Part shown: piece after piece, positions 12,201-22,801 of the stretch | How positions within the stretch are numbered: position 1 is the stretch's first letter | Layout of the letters: the number at the start of each line of letters is the position of its first letter | Source: Desmodus rotundus | Taxonomy: Eukaryota > Chordata > Mammalia > Chiroptera > Phyllostomidae | Assembly (NCBI RefSeq): GCF_022682495.2 | Contig: NC_071391.1 | Location: 113,381,195-113,445,194 of the forward strand | DNA: 64,000 nucleotides | Reading direction: 5' to 3' | The notes under the pieces: generated by a model | The model's database searches: none | Told to the model about the DNA's origin: nothing | Seen by the model: only the letters and a program-made list of their open reading frames with translations | Position numbers and translations under genes: made by a program

Positions 12201-13635
12201 AGGACTATAGTAGGCTTTTTACATTTTATGTTTCTATAATGTTTCTATTTTCTCACACCAAATGTATGTAACTAATTTCATGACAAAATAATGAATTATG
12301 TCATATTTATTTAATATATGCCATTTACCCAGAATGATGCCAGGAATCAAAGGCATTATAAAGAAAAAATAAAGTCCTAATTTGAAATTCATGTAACATG
12401 TTATCAAGACAAGATTCATAGACATAGGCCACAAAATTATACAAGAAAATATGTGAATATTTGTCAAAATTCAAGGTTCTTTTTCAGTTCAATAAGCCAA
12501 AAGTTCAGAGTAAGGAAGAATAGAGAAATGATTAAACTTGAGATGCATATTAACAGAGGAATTCTATTCATATAAGCCAACTAGAATAGTAGAGTACATT
12601 AAAGCAGAGGTTATTCAGGTTACAAAGACAAGTATTTAAGCAGTGAAATTAGTATTAGCAAATCATTTTAATATCCACTATTCTTAATCTTAAAGCATTC
12701 AGATTCATGAGTAAGATAATGTTAGTATCATGCCAAATGATAGTATAAATGGAAAAAAAAAACTTGTAAGTAGTGAAAAAGTACTTCTTACCCCCCAAAA
12801 CTGTGGAAGGCATATAACGACAGAAAGTTGTATTTGTCCTGTTTTTTTCCTCAACTGGCAATAGAGGTTAACACCTATTAGATACTTATATTGTTTAGGA
12901 TATTGGTAAGGCAGCTGTAAAAAGAGACCACAAATGGCTGTGAATTACGTAAAATGCTTCCTTTTTTTCATTGAAAATCCATTTCTCAGGTATAGTCATA
13001 TATTTTAGACATAATGATGTTTTTAGGTCTCGGTTCTTTCCATTTTTGGCTCTGTAGTTTTATATCAGTCTTCCAATATCTGATCCAATACTTCTTTTTC
13101 AGTTTTTACTGTTCTAATTGTTTTTCACCTAACAGATAGTGGGGAGAAGGTTATACCAAGTCATAATGAAGCAAAAAAGAAATTAGTAGAACTCCGCCTT
13201 GATTGCCCATGAATTTCACCTGGGGCCTCCCAGAACATTTGCAGCGTCAGCCAACGGTAGTTTCCAAAGCTGCACAGTAACGGAATGTGCAGCTAAGGCT
13301 GCATGCAGTAAGTTCTCACTTGATGTTTTCGATAGGTTCTGCAACTTTAGGGGAATAAATGTACAACAAAACCAATTTCGCCATAGGCCAATTGAAATAA
13401 CAAGAGTTAAGTTCCTACAGCCTCTCATGACATTACAATGAAAAGATGTTGAAGAAAATAGTGTTACTTGAGGACCTGCTGACCTCAGATCACTGTGTGA
13501 AAAGAGACTAAATGTAAAGAACAGGTAGTTTTCACCGAAGAACTCATGAAAAATCTGCATAAGAAATTAGAATGCAAAGACAAAATTAAATTTTAAGGGG
13601 AATAAATTAGCAGATTAAACATTTGCAGTCACTAT
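9291..13635. other. AT-rich intergenic stretch, little recognisable
   Basis: About 4.3 kb. Around 9950-10,260 a more GC-rich segment resembles an old interspersed repeat, but I cannot name it. The remainder is AT-rich with short frames only. Frames at 13,199-13,441 (plus) and 13,216-13,560 (minus) overlap each other and have no motif, so neither is called. Confidence 0.45.
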
Positions 13636-14778
13636 TGTCACTGTACAACCACATGGGGTTCTGCTGCCCACTGCCCATAAATTCTGGAGGCAGAGTTTTA
13701 GTGAAAAAGGAAAGGAGGCTTTTATTTAAAGCTACACAGTTTTAGAAGAATAACAGGCTTCTGCCTCAAAGCTTATTCCCTTTCAAAAATACCCAAAGGA
13801 AAAGAACTTCTCCAACCTTTGCCAGATCAGTTCAAGGATGTGACTGGCATTCCTCATCCATTTAAAATCAACGTCCTTTCGGATAGGCGGGTGGCTGTAA
13901 ACGTAATTATCCAAAAGGCTTACGTGGTTCCTGGTCACAGTCCGGCTCCAGGTGCCTCTGGAGTCTGTGCGCACAGGCGCCCTATTCACTGCGCTCTGGC
14001 CCTTCCTCTGACCCCTGCGCACCAGTCCAGCACCTGCACCCAGTCCCAACCCCGCCAGCCGTTGGCTCACTGATGTATCCATGCTCCTGGCTGAGCAGGG
14101 CCACGCAGTGCAGTGCCAGTCACCTGTCTTGCCGCCACTTCTTGAATAGGGATGGGCATGGGGCCTCCTCGCCACATGGTCTCCAGGGCCGCCAGCCCAG
14201 AAACTCTCGGCTGGCCACCCGATTCCCATCCAGGCTAGCGAGGGGAAAGAAAGAGAGCAGGTTTCTATGCACCCTCCATTTAAATATTCCACCCTAAAAT
14301 CTGGTGAGCCGTGGGAGCATCCAGCTTGCCAGCTAATCTAGGCTAATGCCCAGCAGCATGCACAGCGTCTCTGCCCCTCCTCCTGCCACCATGATTACCA
14401 AATAGGTAGGAAGGTTTTCTAGCCACGCACAGTGGCAGAGCATCTCAGCCTGGGGTGGGTGTCACCACATTTACCTCCACAAATAGACATGTTTTGTGAC
14501 CTTTCCCGCCTGCACATAATCTGGATAAGCTTCCTCCAGCTGTGCCAGGAGCTGCAGTAGTTGTTTACCCTCACCCGCAGGTAAGGAGCTCTGTCATGCT
14601 CCAGCGGTGGCTTCCATCTGCCAACCTGCGGTTCTCTGCGACCCCTCCCTCACTCTGGGGAGTACAGCCTCCTCCTACAGGCCCTCCCTTCGCCTGGGGA
14701 AGGCAGGCTCTTTCACACCATCTGGGGATTCCCTGCCTTCCTCTGCCCAGAGATGTAACAAGACCCCCATTACACTAT
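13632..14778 (-). mobile_element. Solo LTR (class I-like), antisense, 4-bp TSD
   Basis: A GC-rich block of 1139 bp (13,636-14,774) starts with TG and ends with CA. It is flanked by the direct repeat 'ctat' at 13,632-13,635 and 14,775-14,778, the TSD length typical of gammaretrovirus-like elements. On the minus strand it begins 'tgtaatgggggtcttgttac'. It has a TATA-like 'tatttaaa' at about 14,281 and an AATAAA signal at 13,721-13,726, about 85 bp before the 3' end, as expected for R/U5. An open frame of about 170 codons (GTG start, 13,783-14,292) lies downstream of the TATA-like site and looks incidental. No internal viral genes are present. Confidence 0.65.
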
Positions 14779-14989
14779 AAGCAAGGATTTTGAGTTTGGA
14801 AATTTAATAGACAAAGTAGAAGCAAGATGCTCACTATTAAGTACCAGCTGAGTCTCCTGTATTTTCAAGTGGAAGAAGCACCTTAAAATTCATAGCAAAA
14901 ATTTAAAAAGATGAAAAAAATGAGTGAAAAGATAAGTGACTTGGTGAACATATACATGAGCTATGATATGGGGCATAGAGTCTTCCAAT

Positions 14990-15365
14990 TAAAACAAATG
15001 AGAGAAACATCGATCCGTTGCCTCCCACAAGCCCCCAGCCAGGACCTGGTCCACAATCCAGGCATGTGCGCTGACCAGGATCCGAACCAATAACGCTTCC
15101 AGCCACACCAGTTAGCCAAAGCGTGGTAGGATCAAGGGTGGGAGGTGGGGATAGATGGGGTGGGAGGGATTGGTGGGGGAAAAATGGAGTCAACTGCACT
15201 TGAACAACAATAAAAAAATATTTAAACAATACAAATAATATATATGTATGTGTTTAAAATAATAAATCTTTTAGATATAGTCTATACCAATAAGATATAT
15301 ATGTATTTATATATATGTTTAAAATTTATATGTAAACACATACAAAAAATAAAACAAATGAGAGA
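14990..15365 (+). mobile_element. SINE/L1-tail chimera flanked by a 16-bp TSD
   Basis: The perfect direct repeat 'taaaacaaatgagaga' lies at 14,990-15,005 and 15,350-15,365, and the upstream junction reads TT|AAAA, the L1 endonuclease consensus. Between the copies lie an antisense tRNA-SINE (15,006-15,125), an L1-type G-rich tail with 'cttgaacaacaataaaaaa' (15,126-15,228), and about 120 bp of AT-rich sequence ending in an A-run. At the SINE/L1 junction the word 'agccaaag' suits both parents. The unit therefore seems to have inserted as one piece. Confidence 0.7.
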
Positions 15366-15993
15366 GAAGTATATTTTGACTGAATTAGTAGAGGAAAATG
15401 TTCACTATATAACTAATGCATTGACTGTAGATTAGAAGGGTTCCATAAGGGTCAGGAAGGACTGATGTGAGAAGAAGTAAAAACTCAAATGAATGTCGAT
15501 ATTAATGACCATCAATAGGGGAATCTTTGAATTATAGATTAAAGACAATGATATTACAACTTGAGGGCAAATATCTTAACAAAGAATGAAACTATAACAA
15601 CAGGATTCTCCTTTGCAAGCAGAAAATACTATAAATGAACAGCACCACATAGAATAAAAATTAAAGGACAGAGACCCAAGAATCCTATTGCCAGTTAAAA
15701 TATTACTTACTTGTCAGGGAAAAATAATGCATAATCATGCATGAATCCAAAAATGTAGCATCCACATAATTAATATAAGGAAATGCTATGAAAATATTCT
15801 AACCAATTAAAATAAAAACATTTTCTAAAGGAATTTGAGGAAAGCAAAAATTAGTTTTAAACATTAAATATGCCATTATTAATAAATAATTAAATATATG
15901 GAAGTAAAATGTTTACTTCCAAATGATATTATCTGAACCTAATAGGTGAAAAAAAAATGACTGAAGAAGGGGGTATAAAAATTCACCAAATTA
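15366..15993. other. AT-rich, no feature recognised
   Basis: About 630 bp of AT-rich sequence without a supportable gene, repeat family or RNA. Confidence 0.5.
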
Positions 15994-16219
15994 GGCGAGC
16001 CCTATGTTTTTCTGTAAAGAGCCAAATAGAAGAGCAAACATTGCAGGCCACGTGGTCTCTGTCACAACCCCTCACCCCTGCACTGGAGCACACAGGCAGA
16101 GAAGGTGGGCACACGCAGCACGTACACAAATGCGACAACCGCGCGCTTCGGTGAAAGCTTGTTTATCTATAAAATCTGGCAGTGGGACACATTTGGTTTA
16201 TGGGCAGTAGCATAATAGC
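15994..16219 (+). mobile_element. hAT-type non-autonomous DNA transposon remnant
   Basis: A diverged second copy of the element at 4828: 'tctgtaaagagccaaatag', 'caggccacgtggtctctgtc' and 'ggtttatgggcagtagc' occur in consensus order. It contains several CpGs. Two overlapping short frames here are not genes. Confidence 0.55.
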
Positions 16220-16234
16220 TTCTACTCCAAAGGA

Positions 16235-16240
16235 TGTGTA

Positions 16241-16273
<33 letters not shown>
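16235..16273. repeat. (TG)n(AG)n compound microsatellite
   Basis: A TG run merges into an AG run of similar length. The break to non-repeat sequence is at 'agaaaagc'. Confidence 0.9.
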
Positions 16274-16411
16274 AAAGCAAAAGGCCAGGGAAAATACAAA
16301 AGTACAAATGAAAGAAAAAAGTAGCAAAGCAACTTCATGAATGACTGTGTGAGGACCCCATGAATATGTTTCCAAATTAAGCAACATGACATCTAAAAGT
16401 TATGTGTGAAA

Positions 16412-19223
16412 TAAAAGTCTTCAATTTGTAATTTTTTGAGGTGCCTCCATATTGCTTTCCACAGTGGCTGCACGAATTTGCATTCCCACTAACAGTGCAA
16501 AAAGGGTTCCCCTTTCTCCACGTCCTCACCAGCAGTTGTTTGCTGATTTATTGATGACAGCCATCTGGCCAGTGTGAGGTGGTATCTCATTGTGGTTTTA
16601 ATTTGCATTTCTCTGATGACCAGTGGTGTTGAGAATCTTTTCATATGTCTATTGTCCATTGGTATGTCCTTTTTGGAGAAGTGTTTGTTTAGGTCCTTTT
16701 CCCACTTTCAGTTGGACTGTTCGTTCTTTTGGTGTTGAGTTTTATAAGTTCTTTTTTTGAAACTGTATCTTCTTCATTCTGTATACCTTAATTTCATAAC
16801 AACAAATATACTAAGGGAAGGCTTGAGGCCTTTGTAACTTGCCTTAGGCAAAGACAGGAGAGGATACAAACAAACAAACAATAAGCAGCAGAGGAAACCA
16901 GGTGGGCTAGGGCCACTCAGAGGAAACCAGGTGGGGGAGCCATGAAAACACTACATAGAGGACACAAGGTCTGCAGGTAGAAACTCCTGATCTACTTCTA
17001 CTTTGCAAGAGGTGTCCTCATCACCCTCTGGGAGGGTGGATCTCATCAGGAACAGCAGTGCTGGGTTCTCTTGCTGTCCATTCATCTTCATCAGTGCCTG
17101 GGCCTAGCTTGATCATGCAGTGCATGTGGTTGGAGTGGGTCTGGGGATCCTGAAGTGAGAAGCCAGAAGAGAGCAGCACAGTTTCAAACAGCAACACCAC
17201 AAGGTCTATGACAGCTTTGTCATTCTTGTCTGCCTCTACCTTCTTCCACAGAGTCTTCACAATAGGTGGTTGGGGTTGATCACCACGTGCTCTTTGGCCT
17301 TCATGCAGCCCATTGTAGAGTTACCACGAAGTGCCTGGGCTTTCATGCTGTGCTCCATATTAGCTATCCAGCCGAAGGTGCCAGTCACAATACAGCAGGG
17401 CAAAGGCACAGGCTATTGGAAATTGTCACCTACTTAATCTTCTTATCCAAGATCTCTTTTATGAGTTTGTAGGTATTAACTTCTTATGAGATGTATCAGC
17501 AAGTATGTTCTCCCACTTAGTGGGATATTTTTATTTTGTTGATGGTTTCCTTTGCCATGCAAACACTTTTTAATTTGATGTAGTCCCATTTGTTTGTTTT
17601 TTTTCTCTAGTTTCCCTTGCTTGGGGAGATATATCAGATAAAATATTGCTACAAGCAAAGTATGAGATTTTACTGCCTATGTTTTCTTCTATGATTTTTA
17701 TGGTTTTGGGTCTAACATTTAAGATTTTAATCCATTTGAATGTATTCTTTACAATGGCATAAGAAAGCAGTTTAGTTTTATTTTTATGAAAATATCTGTC
17801 TGATTTTCCCAACACCATTCATTGAATAAACTATCTTTAACTCATTGTATGTGCTTGTTTCCTCTGTCAAATATTATTTGACTATAAAGGTGTGGGTTTA
17901 TTTCTGGGCTTTCTGTTCTGCTCCATTGATCAATCTGTCTGTTTTTATGCCGGTACCATGTTGTTGTGATTACTATAGCCTTATAGTATAGTTTGATATC
18001 AGTCAACATGATTTCTCCAACTTTGTTCTTCCTCAAAGTCACTAGTGTTATTCAGGGCATTGTGTTGTTCCACATAAATTTTTGAAATATTTGTCCTTGT
18101 TCTGTGAAATACATCATTGGTATTTTGATATGAATTGCATTGAATCTATAGATTATTTTGGGTAGTATGGCCATTTTACTGATGGTAATTCTATCTATGA
18201 ACACAGTATGGGGTTCCACTTATTTGTATGTTCTTTATTCCTTTCTTCAGTGTCTTATAATTTCCAAGTACCAGTCTTTTACATCCTTGGTTTGTTAGGT
18301 TTATTCCTAGGTTTTTATATTCTTTTTGAAGCAATTGTGAATAGGATCGTATTCTTAATTTCCTTTTCTGATAGTTCATTATTGGCATGCAAAAGTGCAA
18401 CTGATTTCTGAATATTAATCATTTATCCTGCTACTCTATTGAATTCATTTATCAGTTCTTGTAGTTTCTTAGTGTAATCTTTAGAGTTCTCTATATACAG
18501 TATCATGTCATCTTTAAATAAAGACAATTTTACATCTTCTTTTCCAAACTGGATGCCTTTTTTTCTTCTTCTTGTCTGATATCTATGAATAGGACTTCCA
18601 GTACTGTGTTGAATAAGAGAAGTGAAAGTGGACATCCCTACCCCAGCAATTCCACTTCTGGCAATTTTTCCAGAGAAACCCAAAAAATGAATTCAAAAGA
18701 ATCTAAGCAACCCTATGTTTATTGAAGCATTATTTATGATTACCAAGATTTGGAAGAAGCCTAAGTGTCCATTAGTAGATGAGTGGGTAAAATAATTATG
18801 GGACATCTACACAATGGGATGCTACTCAGCCATAAAAAAAGAAGAAAAGAAAATTGTACTTTTTGCAATAGCATGGATGGACCTGGAGAATATTATGCTA
18901 GATGAAATAAACCTGTCAGAGAAAGACAAATACCATATGATTTCACTCTTATGTGGAAGGTAATGAATAAACTGAACCAACAAGAAAAATAGAGATAGAC
19001 TTATAGACAGAGAGCAGTCTGACAGCTCTTGGAAGGTAGTGACTAGGGGGTGGAGAGATTGAACCAAAAAAAAAAAAAAGGACTCGTGCACGTGGACAAC
19101 AGTGTGGTGATTCCGTGGGAGGGGGTAAAGGGATATAAGTGGGATTAATGCTAAAAGAAAACATACAACAAAATAAATTAAGCCCTGAAAATATCTAAAT
19201 AAAATTAAATAAAGTAAAAGTCT
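16412..19223. mobile_element. Twin-primed L1 with 9-bp TSD
   Basis: The direct repeat 'taaaagtct' at 16,412-16,420 and 19,215-19,223 brackets an L1 in two opposed pieces. 16,421-18,640 is antisense ORF2, from the C-terminal region back into the reverse transcriptase domain. 18,641-19,214 is the sense ORF2 end, 3' UTR and tail. The sense piece resumes within about 25 bp of where the inverted piece stops on the L1 map, as expected for twin priming. The RT catalytic motif on the minus strand near 18,510 reads FKDD instead of FADD. An HSP90AB1 pseudogene was later inserted at 16,752-17,482. Confidence 0.82.
16752..17482 (-). pseudogene. HSP90AB1: HSP90AB1 processed pseudogene, 5'-truncated
   Basis: The minus strand encodes the C-terminal part of cytosolic chaperone HSP90-beta: [24 protein letters not shown] and DPQTHSN, then a degraded MIKLG and PDEI region. 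Farther upstream in another frame are SPCCIV-, [11 protein letters not shown] and STMG-like blocks. A frameshift falls near 17,260, and the position of the normal stop (16,987-16,989) reads CAG. The HSP90AB1 3' UTR is also present (16,752-16,986), ending in an A-run, and there are no introns, so this is a retrocopy. Only about the last 165 codons are retained. It sits inside an older antisense L1. I found no clear TSD, and about 25 bp of L1 target appear lost. Confidence 0.88.
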
Positions 19224-20770
19224 GGAAATTTTCCTAAGTGTATACACTAAATGAAGAAACATTTATTCAAGAAATTCTACTAAATCTTTAGTACAAAGTA
19301 TGAGAGTCCATAGTGCTGGAGCCGTAACCTCAGGTCAATGTGACCAAAACTTTTTTCTGTGTAGTTAGGGATAACACTAGGTTCCCTCATCCCCTAGCTT
19401 AGAGTCAATGGTTATGGTATTTCCCTAGAAGGGACAAACACCATGTTACAGAGACTAAATTTCTGGTGTGTATGGCCAGGAGGATAGAGCTTCTTCTCTC
19501 TCCTCACGGACACTGGGAACTTTATTCTTCTTTCCCCAACTCACTCATAGAGATGATGTTTAATACCAGGAGATACAAGCCAGAAAGACTAGTAGGACTG
19601 CCTCTGCTTAGGGCCTATCTGGTAAAGCACGGTTTTCATCCTTAGAAAAGCAAGCTAATATCACTGAATTTTATGTAAAGATTAAAAACTCTGAAAGGCT
19701 ACAAAGAAAGTCATTATAGAATTATTTCTACTTTAAAAATGAACTGGAAATAAAAATGAGTCCAAATCAAATCAAATCAAATTTTAAAGTTAACTATTAA
19801 AGTATGACATAGCCTCACAATATAAAACATGTATAGCCATGAAAACACCTTAAAAGTTGGAATAAAGAAACAAAATAAAGAGATGTAATTAATGAAATAT
19901 AAAACAAGAACACAACAGAGAAGATTAACAAAGCTAAAATTAGTTACCAGAGATACACAAGTTAATAAGTGGCTAGTATAATCACAAAAGCATAGGTAAT
20001 CAATGACAGGAATTGAAGGATGTACATATCTACATATTATTAAAGAGATGAAAACCATATTAGGAAAATATTTTATGCCAATATAATTGAAAACGTAAAT
20101 GGAATGGCAATATCATAAAAGATACAATTCCCCAATGCTAACACAAGAATAGAAACTCTGAATAGCCTTAGACCTAAAAGGATATTAAATGTACTTAAAG
20201 GTCTTGACACGAAGAGTACCTCAGGCCCTGCAGTTAATTTTACCCGACACCGAGGAAAATAATCACAAAGGTATTAACTTCAACACTTGCAGAGGTCACA
20301 AAAGAAGTGATTCCCTAGCCTATTTTGTGAGACTAGCTTGGTATCCTCACAACAAGAGTAATATGAAAAGGGAAATTGCAGTCTAATCTTAATCATAAAT
20401 ATCAGTAAGAAATTGCTTTAAAATTTTATCAGACATCCATCTTTTACATAAAGGGCTAAATATGACCAATTTCTGTATATTTTGGATATTGAAGGTTGAT
20501 CTAATATTTAGAAATTCATTAATGTAATTTAGCAATTTATTAAATAATTGGTAAATAATTTTTTAGATTCTACTTTCAGATATCCTACAACTTCATACAT
20601 AGTATAAAAGCCTTATAATAATATACTCCCGTTTCTCTTCTCCTGTCTTTTGTGCTAATTTGTCATACATTTTACTTATATCTTATACTTCACTTATTTT
20701 ATAAGCTTTGTTCTACATTTTCATTTATTTTTTAAAGAAAGTTATCTTTTAAATATACATGATAAAAAAA
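19224..20770. other. Intergenic sequence, no gene recognised
   Basis: About 1.5 kb. A more GC-balanced patch (19,310-19,620) has no family I can name. The frames at 19,777-20,058 and 20,189-20,386 lack motifs. Confidence 0.45.
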
Positions 20771-20775
20771 TTTTC

Positions 20776-21682
20776 CACTCCAGGAAGACAAAATTAAAAA
20801 ATGGGCAAAAGACTTGAACACACACTTCCCCAAGGAGGATATGCAGAGGGTCCAGAGACATATGAACAGGTGCTCAGCATCACTAGCCATCAGAGACATG
20901 CAAATTAAAACCACAATGAGATACCACTTAACACGGGTCAGAGTGGCCATCATAAACAAATCAACAAACAAGTGTTGAAGAGGATGGCAACAAAAGGGAA
21001 CCCTAGTGCACTGTTGGTGGAAATGCAAACTGGTGCAGCCACTGTGGAAAACAGTGTGGAATTTCCTCAGAAAACTAAAAATGGAACTGCCTTTTGACCC
21101 AGCAATTCCGCTGCTGGGATTATACCCTAAGAGCCCTGAAACACCAATCCAAAAGAACTTATGCACCGCAATGTTCATAGCAGCACAATTTATAATAGCC
21201 AAGTGTTGGAAGCAACTTGAGTGCCCATCAGCAAATGAGTGGATCAAAAAACTATGGTACATTTACACAATGGAATTCTACACAGAAGAGAGAAAGAAGG
21301 AGGTCATACCTTTTGCAAGAACATGGATGGAACTGGAGAGCATTATGCTAAGTGAAATAAGCCAGGCTGTGAGGGACAAATACCATACAATCTTACCTTT
21401 AACTGGAACATAATCAACCAAAGAAAAAAACAAACAAAATATAACCAGAATCATTGAAGTAAGAACAATCTAACAATAGCCAGAGGGGAGGTGGGAGGGG
21501 ACAGTGGGGAGAAGGGTTTTCAGGAACTACTGTAAAGGACACATGGACAAAACCAAGGGGGAGGGTGGAAGCAGGGGAGGGAGTTGGGTTTGGCTGGGGT
21601 GGGGGGGAGTGGTGGAGGGAAAATGTAGACAACTGTAACTGAACAACAATAAAATAATTAAAACAAAACAAAAGAATAAAAT
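20776..21682 (+). mobile_element. 5'-truncated L1 3' end
   Basis: Starts at an ORF2 position equivalent to about 38,364 in the larger L1 and runs to the ORF2 stop (21,411-21,413), a G-rich 3' UTR and an A-rich tail. An in-frame TGA (20,976-20,978) follows the first cysteine of the C-terminal motif. The same TGA occurs in the L1 at 38,571. The following 135 codons are open. The 3' UTR is nearly identical to the one at 39,007-39,270, so the two copies belong to one subfamily. No convincing TSD found. Confidence 0.88.
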
Positions 21683-21685
21683 GAA

Positions 21686-21820
21686 ATCTAAAACAATATT
21701 TAAGATTTTTTACTGTATTTCAAGTACAGTTTTCTCCTTTTTTCCCATCCCCTTCCCCACACCCCACCTACCCTCACATCCCATCCTCAATCCTACCCCT
21801 CTTTGTCTTTGTCCATGGAA
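21686..21820 (-). mobile_element. L1-type 3' tail fragment, antisense
   Basis: The reverse complement reads 'ccatggacaaagacaaagag', G-rich sequence and 'gagaaaactgtacttgaaat', then an A-rich end. This is the same tail family as 15,126 and 24,892. It lies head-on against the preceding sense L1. No TSD resolved. Confidence 0.65.
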
Positions 21821-21979
21821 GAAAATTTTTATATATTTATTTACCCAGCTACCACTTCCATTACTCTTTATTCATTTGTGTAGATCAATATTTTTATTTG
21901 TCATCATCTCCCTCCCACCTTATGGGCTTTCTCTATGATTTTATGTAATGCAGTTTTCTTGGTGATAAATACCCATATC

Positions 21980-22801
21980 CCTGATTGTCAGGGGGCTTTA
22001 ACGCAGCCCCCATCTGCCATGGATGAAGAATAAGTCTACCAAGACATGATCTGCTTGGGGAGCAGAGGAGGCTGATCTCTCAAAGGAGAAGGGCCCAGAG
22101 CCTTTTCCTCTATGGACTTTTATTACGTTCATTTGCATAGGAATATAGATAAAGCTCATCAATTATTGTCAGCCAGTAAGGGTTAAACAATACATGATTT
22201 ACAGAGAACTCCAAGGGCTTATTCTGAGTTACAGCCAATTAATTAGAGGGCCATAAAACTTTAGGTGCCAGACTCATCTCAGGTCTGGACCCTTATCTTT
22301 TAAGCTGAGGGTACAAATTAAGTAGGTTTCACAGGAATGTATGTATTTTTCTTAGGCCTGATTCCCCAGGGAATCCGCCCATCACCAGCACAGGACTGCA
22401 CTGCCCTCTGTTATTGCTTCAGGCTTAAGTCAGGCAAGGGAAGTAAGGCAGCCAAGAGATTAGGACACTTCTTGCAGGCAGAATGAGGACTCAGGCTATT
22501 TCAAAGCCAAGGGGAGAGGGTCCATCACCCCCTTTTGCCACAGCCCCCCGAGTCCTTCCCTGCGAGCTTATCCTGGTGACCAGAGCCTGTCTTAGGTTGA
22601 TCCTCCCTTGAGGATTCTTACCCGTCATTGGCTAACTGGTCAAGCTCAGGGCCAAGCAGGGTGAAGTGGGCAGAGGTGGTACACCTGCCAGGGAGACAAG
22701 CTTTGTCTCCTTAGTGGCTTATGGTCCCAACTCTGACTCAGCCTTAACCATGGGGGGGTTACAGACTCTGAAACCAGGCAGGGCGGTTCCCAACACCTGG
22801 T
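21980..22801 (-). mobile_element. Solo LTR, class II (ERV-K-like), antisense
   Basis: 810 bp (21,986-22,795). On the minus strand it begins 'tgttgggaaccgccctgcc' and ends 'gccccctgaca', a terminal pattern typical of betaretrovirus-like LTRs. An AATAAA signal lies at 22,118-22,123, about 130 bp before the 3' end. The flanking 6-bp repeats are 'cctgat' (21,980-21,985) and 'cctggt' (22,796-22,801), one mismatch, and 6 bp is the class II TSD length. No internal genes remain, so it is a recombination-derived solo LTR. Confidence 0.75.

Noticed and set aside
13783..14292. 169-codon minus frame as a gene
   Set aside because: It lies inside the LTR, starts with GTG and has no motif; GC-rich sequence explains its length.
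15236..15345. AT-rich palindromic stretch as an origin or matrix attachment site
   Set aside because: It lies between the L1 tail and the right TSD and is better read as an expanded tail or transduced sequence; nothing specific supports another role.
20740..21700. TSD for the L1 at 20,776
   Set aside because: The A-rich flanks give only low-complexity matches.
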